A DNA stretch of 62,397 bases from Clostridia bacterium (GCA_017631325.1 JAGBTM010000043.1:1-62397); one strand, 5' to 3'. Shown: positions 35,264 to 43,174, counted from the first letter of the stretch. Notes: a model not told the origin generated them from the sequence alone. A program made the numbers and translations.

Positions 35264-35292
35264 TTGACAAAACCTCGCTTTAGTGGTTTAAT
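35264..35292 (+). promoter_or_regulatory. Promoter of the Leu-type T-box operon
   Basis: TTGACA (35264-35269), 17-base spacer, TTTAAT (35287-35292). It is divergent from the promoter at 35141-35169. Confidence 0.75.
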
Positions 35293-35298
35293 ATATCT

Positions 35299-35630
35299 AT
35301 AATAGTGTACCTAATCGGCGGTATTTTGCCAATTTAGGTTATTTTTCAAAGACTGTGACGGAAATCTTGCCCTTTTTTCGAGTGCTGCAGAGAGTCGGCG
35401 GCTGGTGTAAGCCGATGCAAAGATAAAGGTGCGCTCTTCTTCCCGAGTCGGTCCCGTCAACGCCTGCGCGTCAGCCAACGGTCAGTAATGGGACACGGTA
35501 GCCACCGTTACATGGCACGGCCCTGCTTGGGGCTTAAAGTGATTTCCCTTTTCGGGGGTAATCAGGGTGGTACCGCGAATTATATTCGTCCCTGAAGTCG
35601 CATACTGTGCGGCCTCGGGCTTTTTTATTT
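35299..35630 (+). promoter_or_regulatory. T-box riboswitch, specifier read as CUU (Leu), with terminator
   Basis: Plus strand. AGGGTGGTACCGCG is at 35564-35577; the terminator (TCCCTGAAGTCGC ... GCGGCCTCGGG plus T run) is at about 35588-35626. Stem I shows GCAGAGAGTCGGCGG and GGTGTAAGCCGA. Aligned to the neighbouring T-box by the shared CCGAG, the specifier place reads CTT (Leu); the overlapping CTC is also Leu. It controls the LeuA-like gene and the following fusion gene. Confidence 0.88.
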
Positions 35631-35667
35631 TTAGCAGTAACAAATCATATTAAGGGGATTTTTAGTT

Positions 35668-37080
35668 ATGAAACAGATTATTATCAGCGACCAAACTATG
35701 AAGCAGGAGTCCGAGAGCTTTCGCCTTTCCTTTAAGGAGAAGATAGAGCTTGCAAAGCTTCTGGACAAGCTCGGAGCTGATATTATAGAGTTGAAGGGCA
35801 TCAGCAACACCAGAGTTGATTCTCTTCAGATAAAGTCGATAGCGTCGGCAGTGACCTTCAGCCGTATAGCAGTTCCCGTCGAGCTTTCAAACGACGAGAA
35901 TATCGAGAAAACCTGGGCAGCGCTTAAGGAAGCAAAGAAGCCGAGGCTTCAGGTCTGCGCAGCGGCAAGCGACGTACAAATCGAGTACCTCTTTCACAAG
36001 AAGCCCGAAGCTATGATAGAGGCTATACGCCAGACCGTTAAAAAGTGTAAGTCCCTCTGTGCTGACGTAGAGTTCGTCGCAGACGACGCGACGCGCAGTG
36101 ACGGTAAATTTCTCTCTGAGGCAATAACGGCTGCAGTTGAGGCAGGCGCAGGCACGGTAACTCTCTGCGACACCGCAGGCGCTATGCTCCCCTTGGAGTT
36201 CAAGGAGTTCGTTCGCCGTCTGTACGAAAGCACACCCACACTCTCCGGCGTCACTCTCGGCATTTCGGTATCAAACGCTATTTCCATGGCAGACGCGTGC
36301 GCCGTTGAGGCAGTATCCGAGGGCGCAGGACAAATCAGCGTGGCAGCTTACCCTATCAACTGCGTATCCTTAGCAAGCGTTGCCCGTATCCTCAGCGCAA
36401 AGTCCGACACTCTTAACGCTACGTCGAATATACGCTCAACCGAGCTTCAGAGAATTATCGACCGCATCGTATGGGTATGTCATTCAGAGGGTGCGCGCGG
36501 CTTATCCTCCATCACTTTAGACGACGACAGCTCGGAGCTTTTCCTCACCTCGCACGACGGCATCGAGGCAGTAAGCGCTATGGTAAGTAAGCTCGGCTAC
36601 GATTTGTCCGAGGAGGACACCGCCAAGGTGTATGCGGCATTCCGCGAAATAGCAGACAAGAAGGAGCGCGTTGGCAAAAAGGAGCTTGACGCAATAGTAG
36701 CCTCATCTGCTATGCAGGTTCCCCAAGCTTATAAGCTTGACACCTACGTTATCACATCAGGAAACACCATTTCCGCTACGGCACATATTAAGCTTACCAA
36801 GAACGGACACTCCACCGAGGGCGTCTACATCGGCGACGGCTCTATCGACGCGGCATTCCAGGCTATTGAGAAAATCACGGGCTGCCACTACGAGCTTGAC
36901 GATTTTCAGCTCCAGGCAGTAACCGAGGGCCGCGAGGCTATGGGACAGACCGTAGTCAAGCTTCGCTCAGGCGGTAAGGTTTATTCGGGCAGAGGCATCT
37001 CTACCGATATTGTCGGCGCAGGAATACAGGCGTATTTAAGCGCTCTTAACAAAATCATTTACGAGGAGGAGGTAGAATGA
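35668..37080 (+). CDS. LeuA-like (2-isopropylmalate synthase family) protein lacking usual metal ligands
   Basis: 470 residues. The front 340 or so residues follow the HMGL/LeuA TIM barrel (ELAKLLDKLGADIIEL, VEFVADDATRSDGKFL, LCDTAGAMLPLEF). Residues about 350-470 match the LeuA regulatory domain (YVITSGNTISATAHIKL, VYIGDGSIDAAFQAIEKI, GRGISTDIVGAGIQAYL). Key active-site blocks differ: the LRDGEQ-type start is SDQTMKQES, the HxHND metal site is replaced by ISVSNAI, and the GxGERAGN block is AAYPINC. Condensation of acetyl-CoA with 2-oxoisovalerate by the standard mechanism is therefore doubtful. A leucine-type T-box precedes it, and AAGGGGA serves as ribosome binding site. It may sense leucine or have a changed reaction. 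Confidence 0.8.
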   Translation: MKQIIISDQTMKQESESFRLSFKEKIELAKLLDKLGADIIELKGISNTRVDSLQIKSIASAVTFSRIAVPVELSNDENIEKTWAALKEAKKPRLQVCAAASDVQIEYLFHKKPEAMIEAIRQTVKKCKSLCADVEFVADDATRSDGKFLSEAITAAVEAGAGTVTLCDTAGAMLPLEFKEFVRRLYESTPTLSGVTLGISVSNAISMADACAVEAVSEGAGQISVAAYPINCVSLASVARILSAKSDTLNATSNIRSTELQRIIDRIVWVCHSEGARGLSSITLDDDSSELFLTSHDGIEAVSAMVSKLGYDLSEEDTAKVYAAFREIADKKERVGKKELDAIVASSAMQVPQAYKLDTYVITSGNTISATAHIKLTKNGHSTEGVYIGDGSIDAAFQAIEKITGCHYELDDFQLQAVTEGREAMGQTVVKLRSGGKVYSGRGISTDIVGAGIQAYLSALNKIIYEEEVE

Positions 37081-39590
37081 AGCTTTCCTTTTCTACAAGA
37101 GGCTGGCAGGGCCTCTCATTCGAAGAAATGCTCGACGTAGCAACCGATATGGGCTTTTCGGGCGTTGAGGTTTACAACCTCACAGAGTGTAATACGCTCA
37201 CGGACAAGGGCGGCCCGTTTCACAAATATAACGCAGCCGCAACTGCACGAGCTCTCTGCGAGAAGAAGCTCTCTATTCCCTGCTTTGACACCTCTATTGA
37301 TATTTCCACAGACGGCGATGCAGCGCAGAAGCTCACCACTCTTATTGAGCTTGCCCGCGACGCCCGTGTTCCCTACGTTGTAGCCTGTGCGCTGATTGAC
37401 GACGAGGATACCGTCTTCGATACTCTCACAAAGGTCTTAAAGACTGCAGAAAGCAAGGACGTTACAGTCCTCATTAAGACCAGCGGAATTTACTCCGATA
37501 CCGCAAGACTTCGCAGCATGCTCGACAGATTTGCAAGCGACAGACTCGCAGCGCTCTGGGACGTTCACCACCCTTACAGAGACAATGGCGAGTCGGGTGA
37601 CACTACCATAAAGAACCTTGGCTCCTACGTTTGTCACGTTCACATGCGCGACTCTGACGATAGTGGAAAATACCAGCTTATCGGCGAGGGAACCATGCCC
37701 ATAGCCGACGTTATGCGCGCTCTTTCCTCCGTCAATTACGACGCATTTATTTCTCTTGAATGGAAGCCCGAGTGGCTCGACGAATTGCAGGACCCCGAGG
37801 TCATTTTCCCCTATTTTGTAAACTATATGTCACGTTTTCACTCTACAAAGGGTATGAAAAAGAGCCTCTACTTCAACCACGACGGCTCAGGACAATATGT
37901 TTTCAAGAAGGACGAGCTTATTGATTTGACCTTCTCCGAGGTGCTCGACCGAGTAGCCGACGAGTTCCCCGACCAATACTGCTTCAAGTACACCACACTC
38001 GACTACACCCGTACCTATTCCGAGTTCCGTGAGGACGTTGACCGCTTTGCAAGAGCACTCGTTTCGCTCGGTGTAAAGGCCGGCTCAAAGGTTGCCGTCT
38101 GGGCGACAAACCTGCCTGCTTGGTATATAACCTTCTGGGCAACGACCAAGATAGGCGCAGTTCTCGTTACCGTAAATACGGCCTACAAAATTCACGAGGC
38201 CGAGTATCTTCTTCGCCAGTCCGATACCCACACTCTCGTTATGATAGAGAGCTGTCTTGACTCAAATTACAAGGAAATAATTAACACGCTCTGCCCCGAA
38301 ATCAAAAATACCACCCCGGGTGAGCCCCTGCACGCAAAGAAGCTGCCCTTCCTCAGAAACGTTATCACCGTCGGCTTCAAGCAGGAGGGCTGTCTTACCT
38401 TCGACGAGGCTATGGCGAGATACAAGCTCGTCAGTCGCGAAGAGGTCGCGAGAATGGCGGCGGCAGTCCGTCCGAGCGACGTATGCAATATGCAATATAC
38501 CTCTGGTACTACGGGCTTCCCCAAGGGCGTTATGCTCACTCACTACAACGTAGTTAATAACGGCAAATGTATCGGTGACAGAATGGGACTTTCTACCGCT
38601 GACAGAATGATGATACAGGTGCCTATGTTCCACTGCTTTGGTATGACGCTGTCGATGACCTCGTCTATGACCCACGGCACGACTATGTGTCCTATGCCTT
38701 ATTTCTCTGCTAAATCCTCTCTTGCCTGCATAAATCAGGAGAAAATCACCTGCTTTAACGGTGTTCCGACGATGTTTATCGCGATGTTCAACCACCCGAA
38801 CTACCGCAAGACCGACTTTTCTCACATGAGAACGGGTATTATGGCAGGTGCAGGCTGTCCCCCCGAGCTTATGCGCCGCGCGGCAAGCCCCGACGAGATG
38901 AATATGACTGGTATCGTCAGCGTTTACGGCCAGACCGAGTGCGCACCGGGTAACACGATGAGCTCTTGGACCGACTCGCTCGAGGTTCGTACCGAAACCG
39001 TAGGCTCGGCATTCCCCCATGTCAGATGTAAAATAGTAGACCCCGAAACAGGAAAGGACGTCGGCCCGGGTGTCAACGGTGAGTTCTGTGCAAAGGGCTA
39101 CAACACAATGAAGGGCTATTACAAAATGCCCGACGCCACAAAAGGCACCATAGACGAGGACGGCTGGCTTCACTCGGGCGACCTCGCATGCTACGACGAA
39201 AATGGCAACTACAAAATCACAGGTCGCTTGAAGGATATGATTATCCGCGGCGGCGAGAACATTTACCCGAAGGAAATCGAGGAGTTCATCTACACCCACC
39301 CCGCAGTCCGCGACGTTCAGGTTATCGGCGTGCCCGACAAGAAGTACGGCGAGGAAATTATGGCCTGCATCATTCTTAAGGAAGCAGGCTCGGTAACGGT
39401 TGACGAAATGTCCTCGTATATCAAGGCAAGTATGGCTCGCCATAAGGTTCCGAAGTATATCGAGTTCGTTGACAGCTTCCCGATGAACGCGGCAGGAAAG
39501 GTTCTCAAATACAAGATGCGCGAGGACGCGGCTCGTCGCCTTGGACTTGTCGGTGACGGCTCAGACACCGCAGGCCCCGGCAAAAAGTAA
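37077..39590 (+). CDS. Fusion of a sugar-phosphate isomerase-like TIM barrel and an acyl-CoA synthetase
   Basis: 837 residues. Residues 1 to about 260 form an AP-endonuclease-2/xylose isomerase-like TIM barrel (LSFSTRGWQGLSFEEML, GFSGVEVYNL, ALWDVHHPYRDNGES, HVHMRDS, FISLEWKPEWL), with the Asp/His/Glu metal-site pattern largely present. Residues about 285-820 are an ANL acyl-CoA synthetase with MQYTSGTTGFPKGVMLTHYN, VYGQTECAPGN, WLHSGDLACYD, RLKDMIIRGGENIYPKEIEE and the C-terminal Lys in AAGKVLKYK. The ATG overlaps the stop of the LeuA-like gene by four bases, so both are under the leucine-type T-box. Both halves look intact; why they are fused is unknown. A role in branched acid activation is inferred from the neighbouring operon. 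Confidence 0.87.
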   Translation: MKLSFSTRGWQGLSFEEMLDVATDMGFSGVEVYNLTECNTLTDKGGPFHKYNAAATARALCEKKLSIPCFDTSIDISTDGDAAQKLTTLIELARDARVPYVVACALIDDEDTVFDTLTKVLKTAESKDVTVLIKTSGIYSDTARLRSMLDRFASDRLAALWDVHHPYRDNGESGDTTIKNLGSYVCHVHMRDSDDSGKYQLIGEGTMPIADVMRALSSVNYDAFISLEWKPEWLDELQDPEVIFPYFVNYMSRFHSTKGMKKSLYFNHDGSGQYVFKKDELIDLTFSEVLDRVADEFPDQYCFKYTTLDYTRTYSEFREDVDRFARALVSLGVKAGSKVAVWATNLPAWYITFWATTKIGAVLVTVNTAYKIHEAEYLLRQSDTHTLVMIESCLDSNYKEIINTLCPEIKNTTPGEPLHAKKLPFLRNVITVGFKQEGCLTFDEAMARYKLVSREEVARMAAAVRPSDVCNMQYTSGTTGFPKGVMLTHYNVVNNGKCIGDRMGLSTADRMMIQVPMFHCFGMTLSMTSSMTHGTTMCPMPYFSAKSSLACINQEKITCFNGVPTMFIAMFNHPNYRKTDFSHMRTGIMAGAGCPPELMRRAASPDEMNMTGIVSVYGQTECAPGNTMSSWTDSLEVRTETVGSAFPHVRCKIVDPETGKDVGPGVNGEFCAKGYNTMKGYYKMPDATKGTIDEDGWLHSGDLACYDENGNYKITGRLKDMIIRGGENIYPKEIEEFIYTHPAVRDVQVIGVPDKKYGEEIMACIILKEAGSVTVDEMSSYIKASMARHKVPKYIEFVDSFPMNAAGKVLKYKMREDAARRLGLVGDGSDTAGPGKK

Positions 39591-39736
39591 GCTGCGCTCT
39601 CGGTTGCGGCTGCAAAAGCAAGTAGCACTTGCTCCATTGTAGCTACCAAAACAAGTCGCAAAACCCTATTGCAACAGCAAGATGAGTTTCGCCCAACCTT
39701 ACAATCGTCGCAACGAAAAACAATAAAAACCACAAA

Positions 39737-39786
39737 AACACCCAAAAATGCAAACTTTAATGTGCATTTATGGGTGTTTTTTGTTT
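39737..39786 (+). terminator. Terminator of the Leu-type T-box operon
   Basis: AACACCCA, then ATGCA, pair with TGCAT and TGGGTGTT, followed by TTTTTTG. The 140 bases before it hold no gene I can support. Confidence 0.85.
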
Positions 39787-39812
39787 CTTTTTGTTAATCA
39801 CGCCAAGCGTGT

Positions 39813-40007
39813 TTAATCACCGTATTCCAAGTCTTTGATAAGCTCAATCAAAGGTTTACCGTCAATCTTATAATTGAGGAGTAAGTCATCAAAGCTTTCA
39901 TATTTTCCAGCGACTTCGTCTGCAACTTCCACAACTTGAACAGATTGTCCGGATGGTTCTAAAACGAAAGATTTGCCATGGTACTCTAAAATGATTTCGC
40001 TTGACAA
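39813..40007 (-). CDS. Small hypothetical protein of the toxin-like island
   Basis: 64 residues, acidic, starting at TTG. No motif is recognised (EYHGKSFVLEPSGQSVQVVEVADEVAG). It ends a run of closely packed A/T-rich genes on the minus strand that includes toxin-like proteins, so an immunity or accessory role is possible. An overlapping frame from upstream ends just inside its start. Confidence 0.5.
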   Translation of the reverse strand: MSSEIILEYHGKSFVLEPSGQSVQVVEVADEVAGKYESFDDLLLNYKIDGKPLIELIKDLEYGD

Positions 40008-40130
40008 TTAATACACCAATCTTCTGTTTGTAAAAGGAACAAAATGTCGTCATCGTCAAGATTGTACTTGGTTAAATCAAGCGTTACATAAATTTCCTTT
40101 TCTTCTTCGCTTTTTACAATATCCCCAACT
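39986..40130 (-). CDS. Small overlapping frame, possibly a frameshifted tail of the next gene
   Basis: An open frame reading VKSEEEKEIYVTLDLTK then YNLDDDDILFLL follows and overlaps the end of the 127-residue gene at 40114-40497 in another frame. It has protein-like composition but no ATG, GTG or TTG at a sensible distance from a ribosome binding site. A one-base slip near 40115 would join it to the upstream protein. It may be a small gene with a rare start or an eroded C-terminus. Confidence 0.3.
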
Positions 40131-40497
40131 CGTTTTTCATATAGGAAATTAAGGATTTGCGCTTGCTTTCAACTTCTTTAGACTCGGTCGAATATTTGTG
40201 TGCAAGAGCTATCTCGCAGTTAGACTTGATAGCCTCGTATATTTTTTGATTTCTAAAATGCTCAAAAATCAGAGGAAGCAACTCAATTTCATCCATTACA
40301 CCGCCTTTGGAAATATATTCCGCGCACTCATTTTCATCCGCGATTAAGGCTTGAAAAAATTCGTTAAAAGCATCCTCTATTTTAGGTTCAACGACATCGT
40401 TAGGTAAATCTTCGTTTTTGGGGTTTGTAAGCCACTCGTGCAGCTGTTCACAATACTTTTCTTCAGCTCTATTTAATCTTGATTTCTTAGTAGACAT
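40114..40497 (-). CDS. Hypothetical acidic protein, candidate immunity protein
   Basis: 127 residues, mainly helical, rich in Glu (KYCEQLHEWLTNPKNEDLP, IEDAFNEFFQALIADENEC). No known domain is recognised. It begins one base after the stop of the EndoU-like toxin gene, which is the usual place for a cognate immunity protein, and its composition fits. This role is inferred from position only. Confidence 0.5.
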   Translation of the reverse strand: MSTKKSRLNRAEEKYCEQLHEWLTNPKNEDLPNDVVEPKIEDAFNEFFQALIADENECAEYISKGGVMDEIELLPLIFEHFRNQKIYEAIKSNCEIALAHKYSTESKEVESKRKSLISYMKNELGIL

Positions 40498-40498
40498 T

Positions 40499-40894
40499 TT
40501 ATTTCTCCTGTCTGAATTTTCGACATATACCGCATATCCTGCCTCGAGATTTGTATGTTACTACATAAACTTTTTTATACTTGCCGTGCATCGGGGTATG
40601 GTCCGGTTTCGATTGGTTCTTTTTTAGATTTGCAACGTGCGAGCCGGCTTTAGCGATAGTTGTATCATTCCATTGCTTGGGAAACCACACGTGACCTCTG
40701 GGTTTTCGCTCTCTCGGTCGCACGTGACAATCAATTTGACCGTGACGTATTCCGTTTGGATCAATATCATTGATGGTATGGGATAGGCTATGCTTTTTTA
40801 AATATTGAATGTTGCGCTCTCCATGCCCGCCTTTGATCATTTTTACGGGTTTTCTTTTTTCGTAACCGAATATACCTCTCGAGGAATGCTTCAT
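40499..40894 (-). CDS. EndoU-like RNase toxin domain protein, free-standing
   Basis: 131 residues, strongly basic, no signal peptide or secretion domain. GGHGERNIQYLKKHSLSHTI, DPNGIRHGQID, HVWFPKQWNDTTIAKAG and KVYVVTYKSRGRI follow the order of the bacterial EndoU nuclease domain (H..., FFPksW..., then a closing beta strand), usually found at the C-terminus of polymorphic toxins. The match is by eye and the second catalytic His is not certain. It is followed directly by a probable immunity gene. Confidence 0.6.
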   Translation of the reverse strand: MKHSSRGIFGYEKRKPVKMIKGGHGERNIQYLKKHSLSHTINDIDPNGIRHGQIDCHVRPRERKPRGHVWFPKQWNDTTIAKAGSHVANLKKNQSKPDHTPMHGKYKKVYVVTYKSRGRICGICRKFRQEK

Positions 40895-40922
40895 CTCGTT
40901 TTTGCTTGCGAATAATTTCTGT

Positions 40923-41264
40923 CTAAATGAGCCCTAGCCTTTTATTGATATCATCAAAATCAGGAACGCACTTATCATCATCCCATTGACCGGTAACTTC
41001 GGTGACGAAATTCATTGCCATTTCGTTACGTTCCCGTTCTGGATAATCGTACGTTTTATCGCAACCGTCCTTACTCAATGGGTCAATCATATCAATTTCC
41101 CATTGAGTCGCCAAATCTGTTATTTCATCTAACATGTCTTCATTAATTGGCGAAGTGATATTAAGTTGAGGTTTCACAAACTTTTTAATAAATATTATAG
41201 CTTTCTCGCTTAATACGAATTTTCTTATTTCTTTTTGCTTGCTTTGATTCTTATTAAAAAACAT
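40923..41264 (-). CDS. Hypothetical protein, candidate immunity protein of the first pair
   Basis: 113 residues with an acidic second half (TYDYPERERNEMAMNFVTEVTGQWDDDKCVPDFDDINKRLG, quoted here as the two pieces TYDYPERERNEMAM and TGQWDDDKCVPDFDDIN). No domain recognised. It lies 12 bases after the basic toxin-like gene at 41277-41618, so it may neutralise it. Confidence 0.5.
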   Translation of the reverse strand: MFFNKNQSKQKEIRKFVLSEKAIIFIKKFVKPQLNITSPINEDMLDEITDLATQWEIDMIDPLSKDGCDKTYDYPERERNEMAMNFVTEVTGQWDDDKCVPDFDDINKRLGLI

Positions 41265-41276
41265 AATATTCTCCCT

Positions 41277-41618
41277 TTAGAAATTTCTATAGGCATCTTT
41301 TTTACCTTTAGCGTTATTATGGTATTTTCGGATTGTTTTTACCTTTTTGCTGTTTTGCGTGATATAGGTAACAGTCCTATTTTTATCGTTAACTCGATCA
41401 TATTGCATCGTTCCGTCTTTGTGAATATAGGTCTTTGAATTTTTGCTTTCTCTTCCAAAAAGATTTACAACCATGTCTTTTTTAGTTAATTTTCTTGCAG
41501 GATCAACCGTTCTATTCTGGGCATGGGAAGTTATCGTGTATTTTCCTATTTTGACATGCTTTGTATCCTTTTTTGCCATCTCTCGTTTTGGCTTAACGAA
41601 CCAACTTAATATACTCAT
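41277..41618 (-). CDS. Small basic toxin-like protein (possible BECR-fold RNase)
   Basis: 113 residues from ATG at 41618 with GGAGGG 7 bases upstream. Very basic. TITSHAQNRTVDPARKLTK and then HKDGTMQYDRVNDKNRTVTY resemble the H-x2-R start and the RTVTxI strand of barnase/EndoU/ColicinE5-D/RelE (BECR)-type toxin domains such as DUF4258. No secretion leader is present. It is the first gene of the minus-strand run; its promoter is not consensus (TACAAT with a weak -35). Confidence 0.5.
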   Translation of the reverse strand: MSILSWFVKPKREMAKKDTKHVKIGKYTITSHAQNRTVDPARKLTKKDMVVNLFGRESKNSKTYIHKDGTMQYDRVNDKNRTVTYITQNSKKVKTIRKYHNNAKGKKDAYRNF

Positions 41619-41708
41619 ATTATATCCCTCCTTTGAAGATTTGTCAAGATTATCGAATCTTGCAAATACATTGTAACACAAATTTTAGCTAAAGTCTGTC
41701 CTCTGTAA

Positions 41709-41772
41709 TCTTGATTTTTAGGTTTACAAAAATATATTGTTTTCGCCATATATCTTGACTTTTGGGTTTACA
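41709..41772 (+). promoter_or_regulatory. Direct repeats around the promoter of the WYL-type gene
   Basis: TCTTGATTTTTAGGTTTACA (41709-41728) and TCTTGACTTTTGGGTTTACA (41753-41772) match at 18 of 20 positions, 44 bases apart. The second copy contains the -35 TTGACT (41755-41760) of a TTGACT-17-TAAAAT promoter (-10 at 41778-41783). They lie between the divergent toxin-like and regulator genes and are probable operator sites for the WYL protein. Confidence 0.65.
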
Positions 41773-41800
41773 TAGTGTAAAATTGTTGTGAGGTGATGAA

Positions 41801-42559
41801 ATGATTTCTTCTATTATCAAATTATCCATATCCGATTTCGTTTTGCGAATACTGCAAAATGATGCGGAAAGATTCGGCTTTTTCAACAAAGAAAACGAGC
41901 CAAATATAAACGGACTGATTAATAAGCTAATACCGAATTTGCTAAGTCTAAGAAAATCACGGCGTGATGAAATTCACAGAATATTGAGCGAAGATTTCGC
42001 AAGAAATGACGTGGAAGATGTTTATCAGTGCGTGAACACCGTTATAGATCAAGTTTATTTTTCTGATGAGGAGTTGGAAATATTAAACGAGGTAATATGG
42101 TTTAGGCCGTCAACGAAGAAAAACGCTGTTTTCGATGAAATTGAGCAGTCCGAAACGAAAATAACGGGCCAAACGACAACGGAATACATACGAGGCTTGT
42201 TAAATGAATATTCAAGATTTCCACAGTACAAGCGTGAAACGATTGCGTTTGATAACGAGCTTTACGATTTTGCAAGTGCGTGTGAAACGAGCAGAATTTT
42301 CCACGCAACCGTGAACGGCAAATCAATCAGAGTATTTGCCTTCCACTACGTTTACGGCTTCGCTTACGATCAAAGCAATTATTTGATTGGGTATGATATT
42401 ACAAACAAGGTCGTGGGGGCAATCCCTCTATGCAAGATTAGGGATCAATACCTTGTTGAAAGTAAATATAAGCCGTCCGAGAAATTGATAGAATTACTAC
42501 AGGAATACTACGAAAACGAAGAATACGATAAAGTAATTCCTTACGAGGAGGAAGCGTAA
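41801..42559 (+). CDS. WYL-domain-like regulator
   Basis: 252 residues. The last 90 or so residues include VFAFHYVYGFAYDQSNYLIGYD and KVVGAIPLCKIRDQ, following the WYL-domain pattern (Y-L-I-x-Y-D ... F-x-L-x-R-I) that binds nucleic acid or nucleotide ligands in bacterial regulators. The N-terminal part (SISDFVLRILQNDAERFGF, then INKLIPNLLSLRKSRRDEI) is helical and may hold a ribbon-helix-helix or winged DNA-binding element. AGGTGATG is a usable ribosome binding site. Divergent from the toxin-like genes with shared direct repeats, it likely controls them and itself. Confidence 0.6.
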   Translation: MISSIIKLSISDFVLRILQNDAERFGFFNKENEPNINGLINKLIPNLLSLRKSRRDEIHRILSEDFARNDVEDVYQCVNTVIDQVYFSDEELEILNEVIWFRPSTKKNAVFDEIEQSETKITGQTTTEYIRGLLNEYSRFPQYKRETIAFDNELYDFASACETSRIFHATVNGKSIRVFAFHYVYGFAYDQSNYLIGYDITNKVVGAIPLCKIRDQYLVESKYKPSEKLIELLQEYYENEEYDKVIPYEEEA

Positions 42560-42696
42560 TGAAAAAGAAACCTCTTGGCAAGAGCAAATACGTTAAAGCC
42601 AAAACTCCCGAAGCAAAGCAAAAGCAAAAGGCGGCAATCATAGGATATTATATAAGGAAAAGGGCTGAGGAAAAGAAAAAGAATAAGCCGTGGTAA
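42559..42696 (+). CDS. 45-residue Lys-rich protein coupled to the WYL gene
   Basis: The ATG overlaps the stop of the WYL gene (TAATG) and GAGGAGG lies just upstream, so it is very likely translated. About 40 percent Lys/Arg (KKKPLGKSKYVKAKTPE, AEEKKKNKPW), so it may bind nucleic acid. A strong terminator follows two bases after the stop. Confidence 0.6.
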   Translation: MKKKPLGKSKYVKAKTPEAKQKQKAAIIGYYIRKRAEEKKKNKPW

Positions 42697-42697
42697 A

Positions 42698-42740
42698 CAA
42701 AAAAGTCATTACGAACGATTTCGTAATGACTTTTTTGTTT
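42698..42740 (+). terminator. Terminator after the WYL operon
   Basis: AAAAAAGTCATTACGAA pairs with TTCGTAATGACTTTTTT. It is nearly perfectly symmetric and so may act in both directions. Confidence 0.9.
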
Positions 42741-42994
42741 GAGTGCAATTTCTATACTTGATTTACGCTCTTAGGACGTTTTTCTCTCTTGCTCTCAAGA
42801 TCGTTAAAACTACGCTTTATTAGCCTTGTCGAGTCACGCAAGCCGCCTTTATGCTTCTTCATACGCTTGCAAAATAGCAGAACGTGGTATCGTGTCTAAC
42901 TTTATCGTACGCATCCGAGTGTTTAAATATGAACATTGTATGAATGAAAATGTTTTCGTTTTCAAGCGGCTTTTTCTCGTTTTTCTTGAAAAAA

Positions 42995-43009
42995 TGAAAA
43001 TTATTTTCA
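42995..43009. promoter_or_regulatory. Palindromic operator, copy 1 (TGAAAA-N3-TTTTCA)
   Basis: Perfect 6+3+6 inverted repeat. It is one of four in the 330 bases before rpiR; apart from these sites, a promoter and the 12-base palindrome, 42741-43323 holds no gene. Confidence 0.7.
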
Positions 43010-43044
43010 CTTTTTGGCCTTTTTTGGCATTTTTTCGGTAGCGG

Positions 43045-43059
43045 TGAAAATTTTTTTCA
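43045..43059. promoter_or_regulatory. Palindromic operator, copy 2
   Basis: TGAAAA-TTT-TTTTCA, perfect, exactly 50 bases after copy 1 (about five helical turns, same face of the DNA). Confidence 0.7.
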
Positions 43060-43139
43060 GATTTTTTTCACAGCGCCAAAATTAAATATTTTAAATATTT
43101 ATTAAAGCTTTTTCAGAGGGCAAAAACGCCCCTGTTTTT

Positions 43140-43151
43140 GTACACGTGTAC
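43140..43151. promoter_or_regulatory. 12-base perfect palindrome upstream of the rpiR promoter
   Basis: GTACACGTGTAC, ending 23 bases before the -35 box, which is a position suited to an activator. It is unlike the four TGAAAA-type sites, so it may serve a second regulator. Confidence 0.45.
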
Positions 43152-43174
43152 GTATAAATCTCAAGATTTAGGTA

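Noticed and set aside
38262..39443. 393-codon frame antisense to the TIM-barrel/acyl-CoA synthetase gene
   Set aside because: It lies wholly opposite a well-supported gene with intact family motifs; its length results from codon bias of the real gene.
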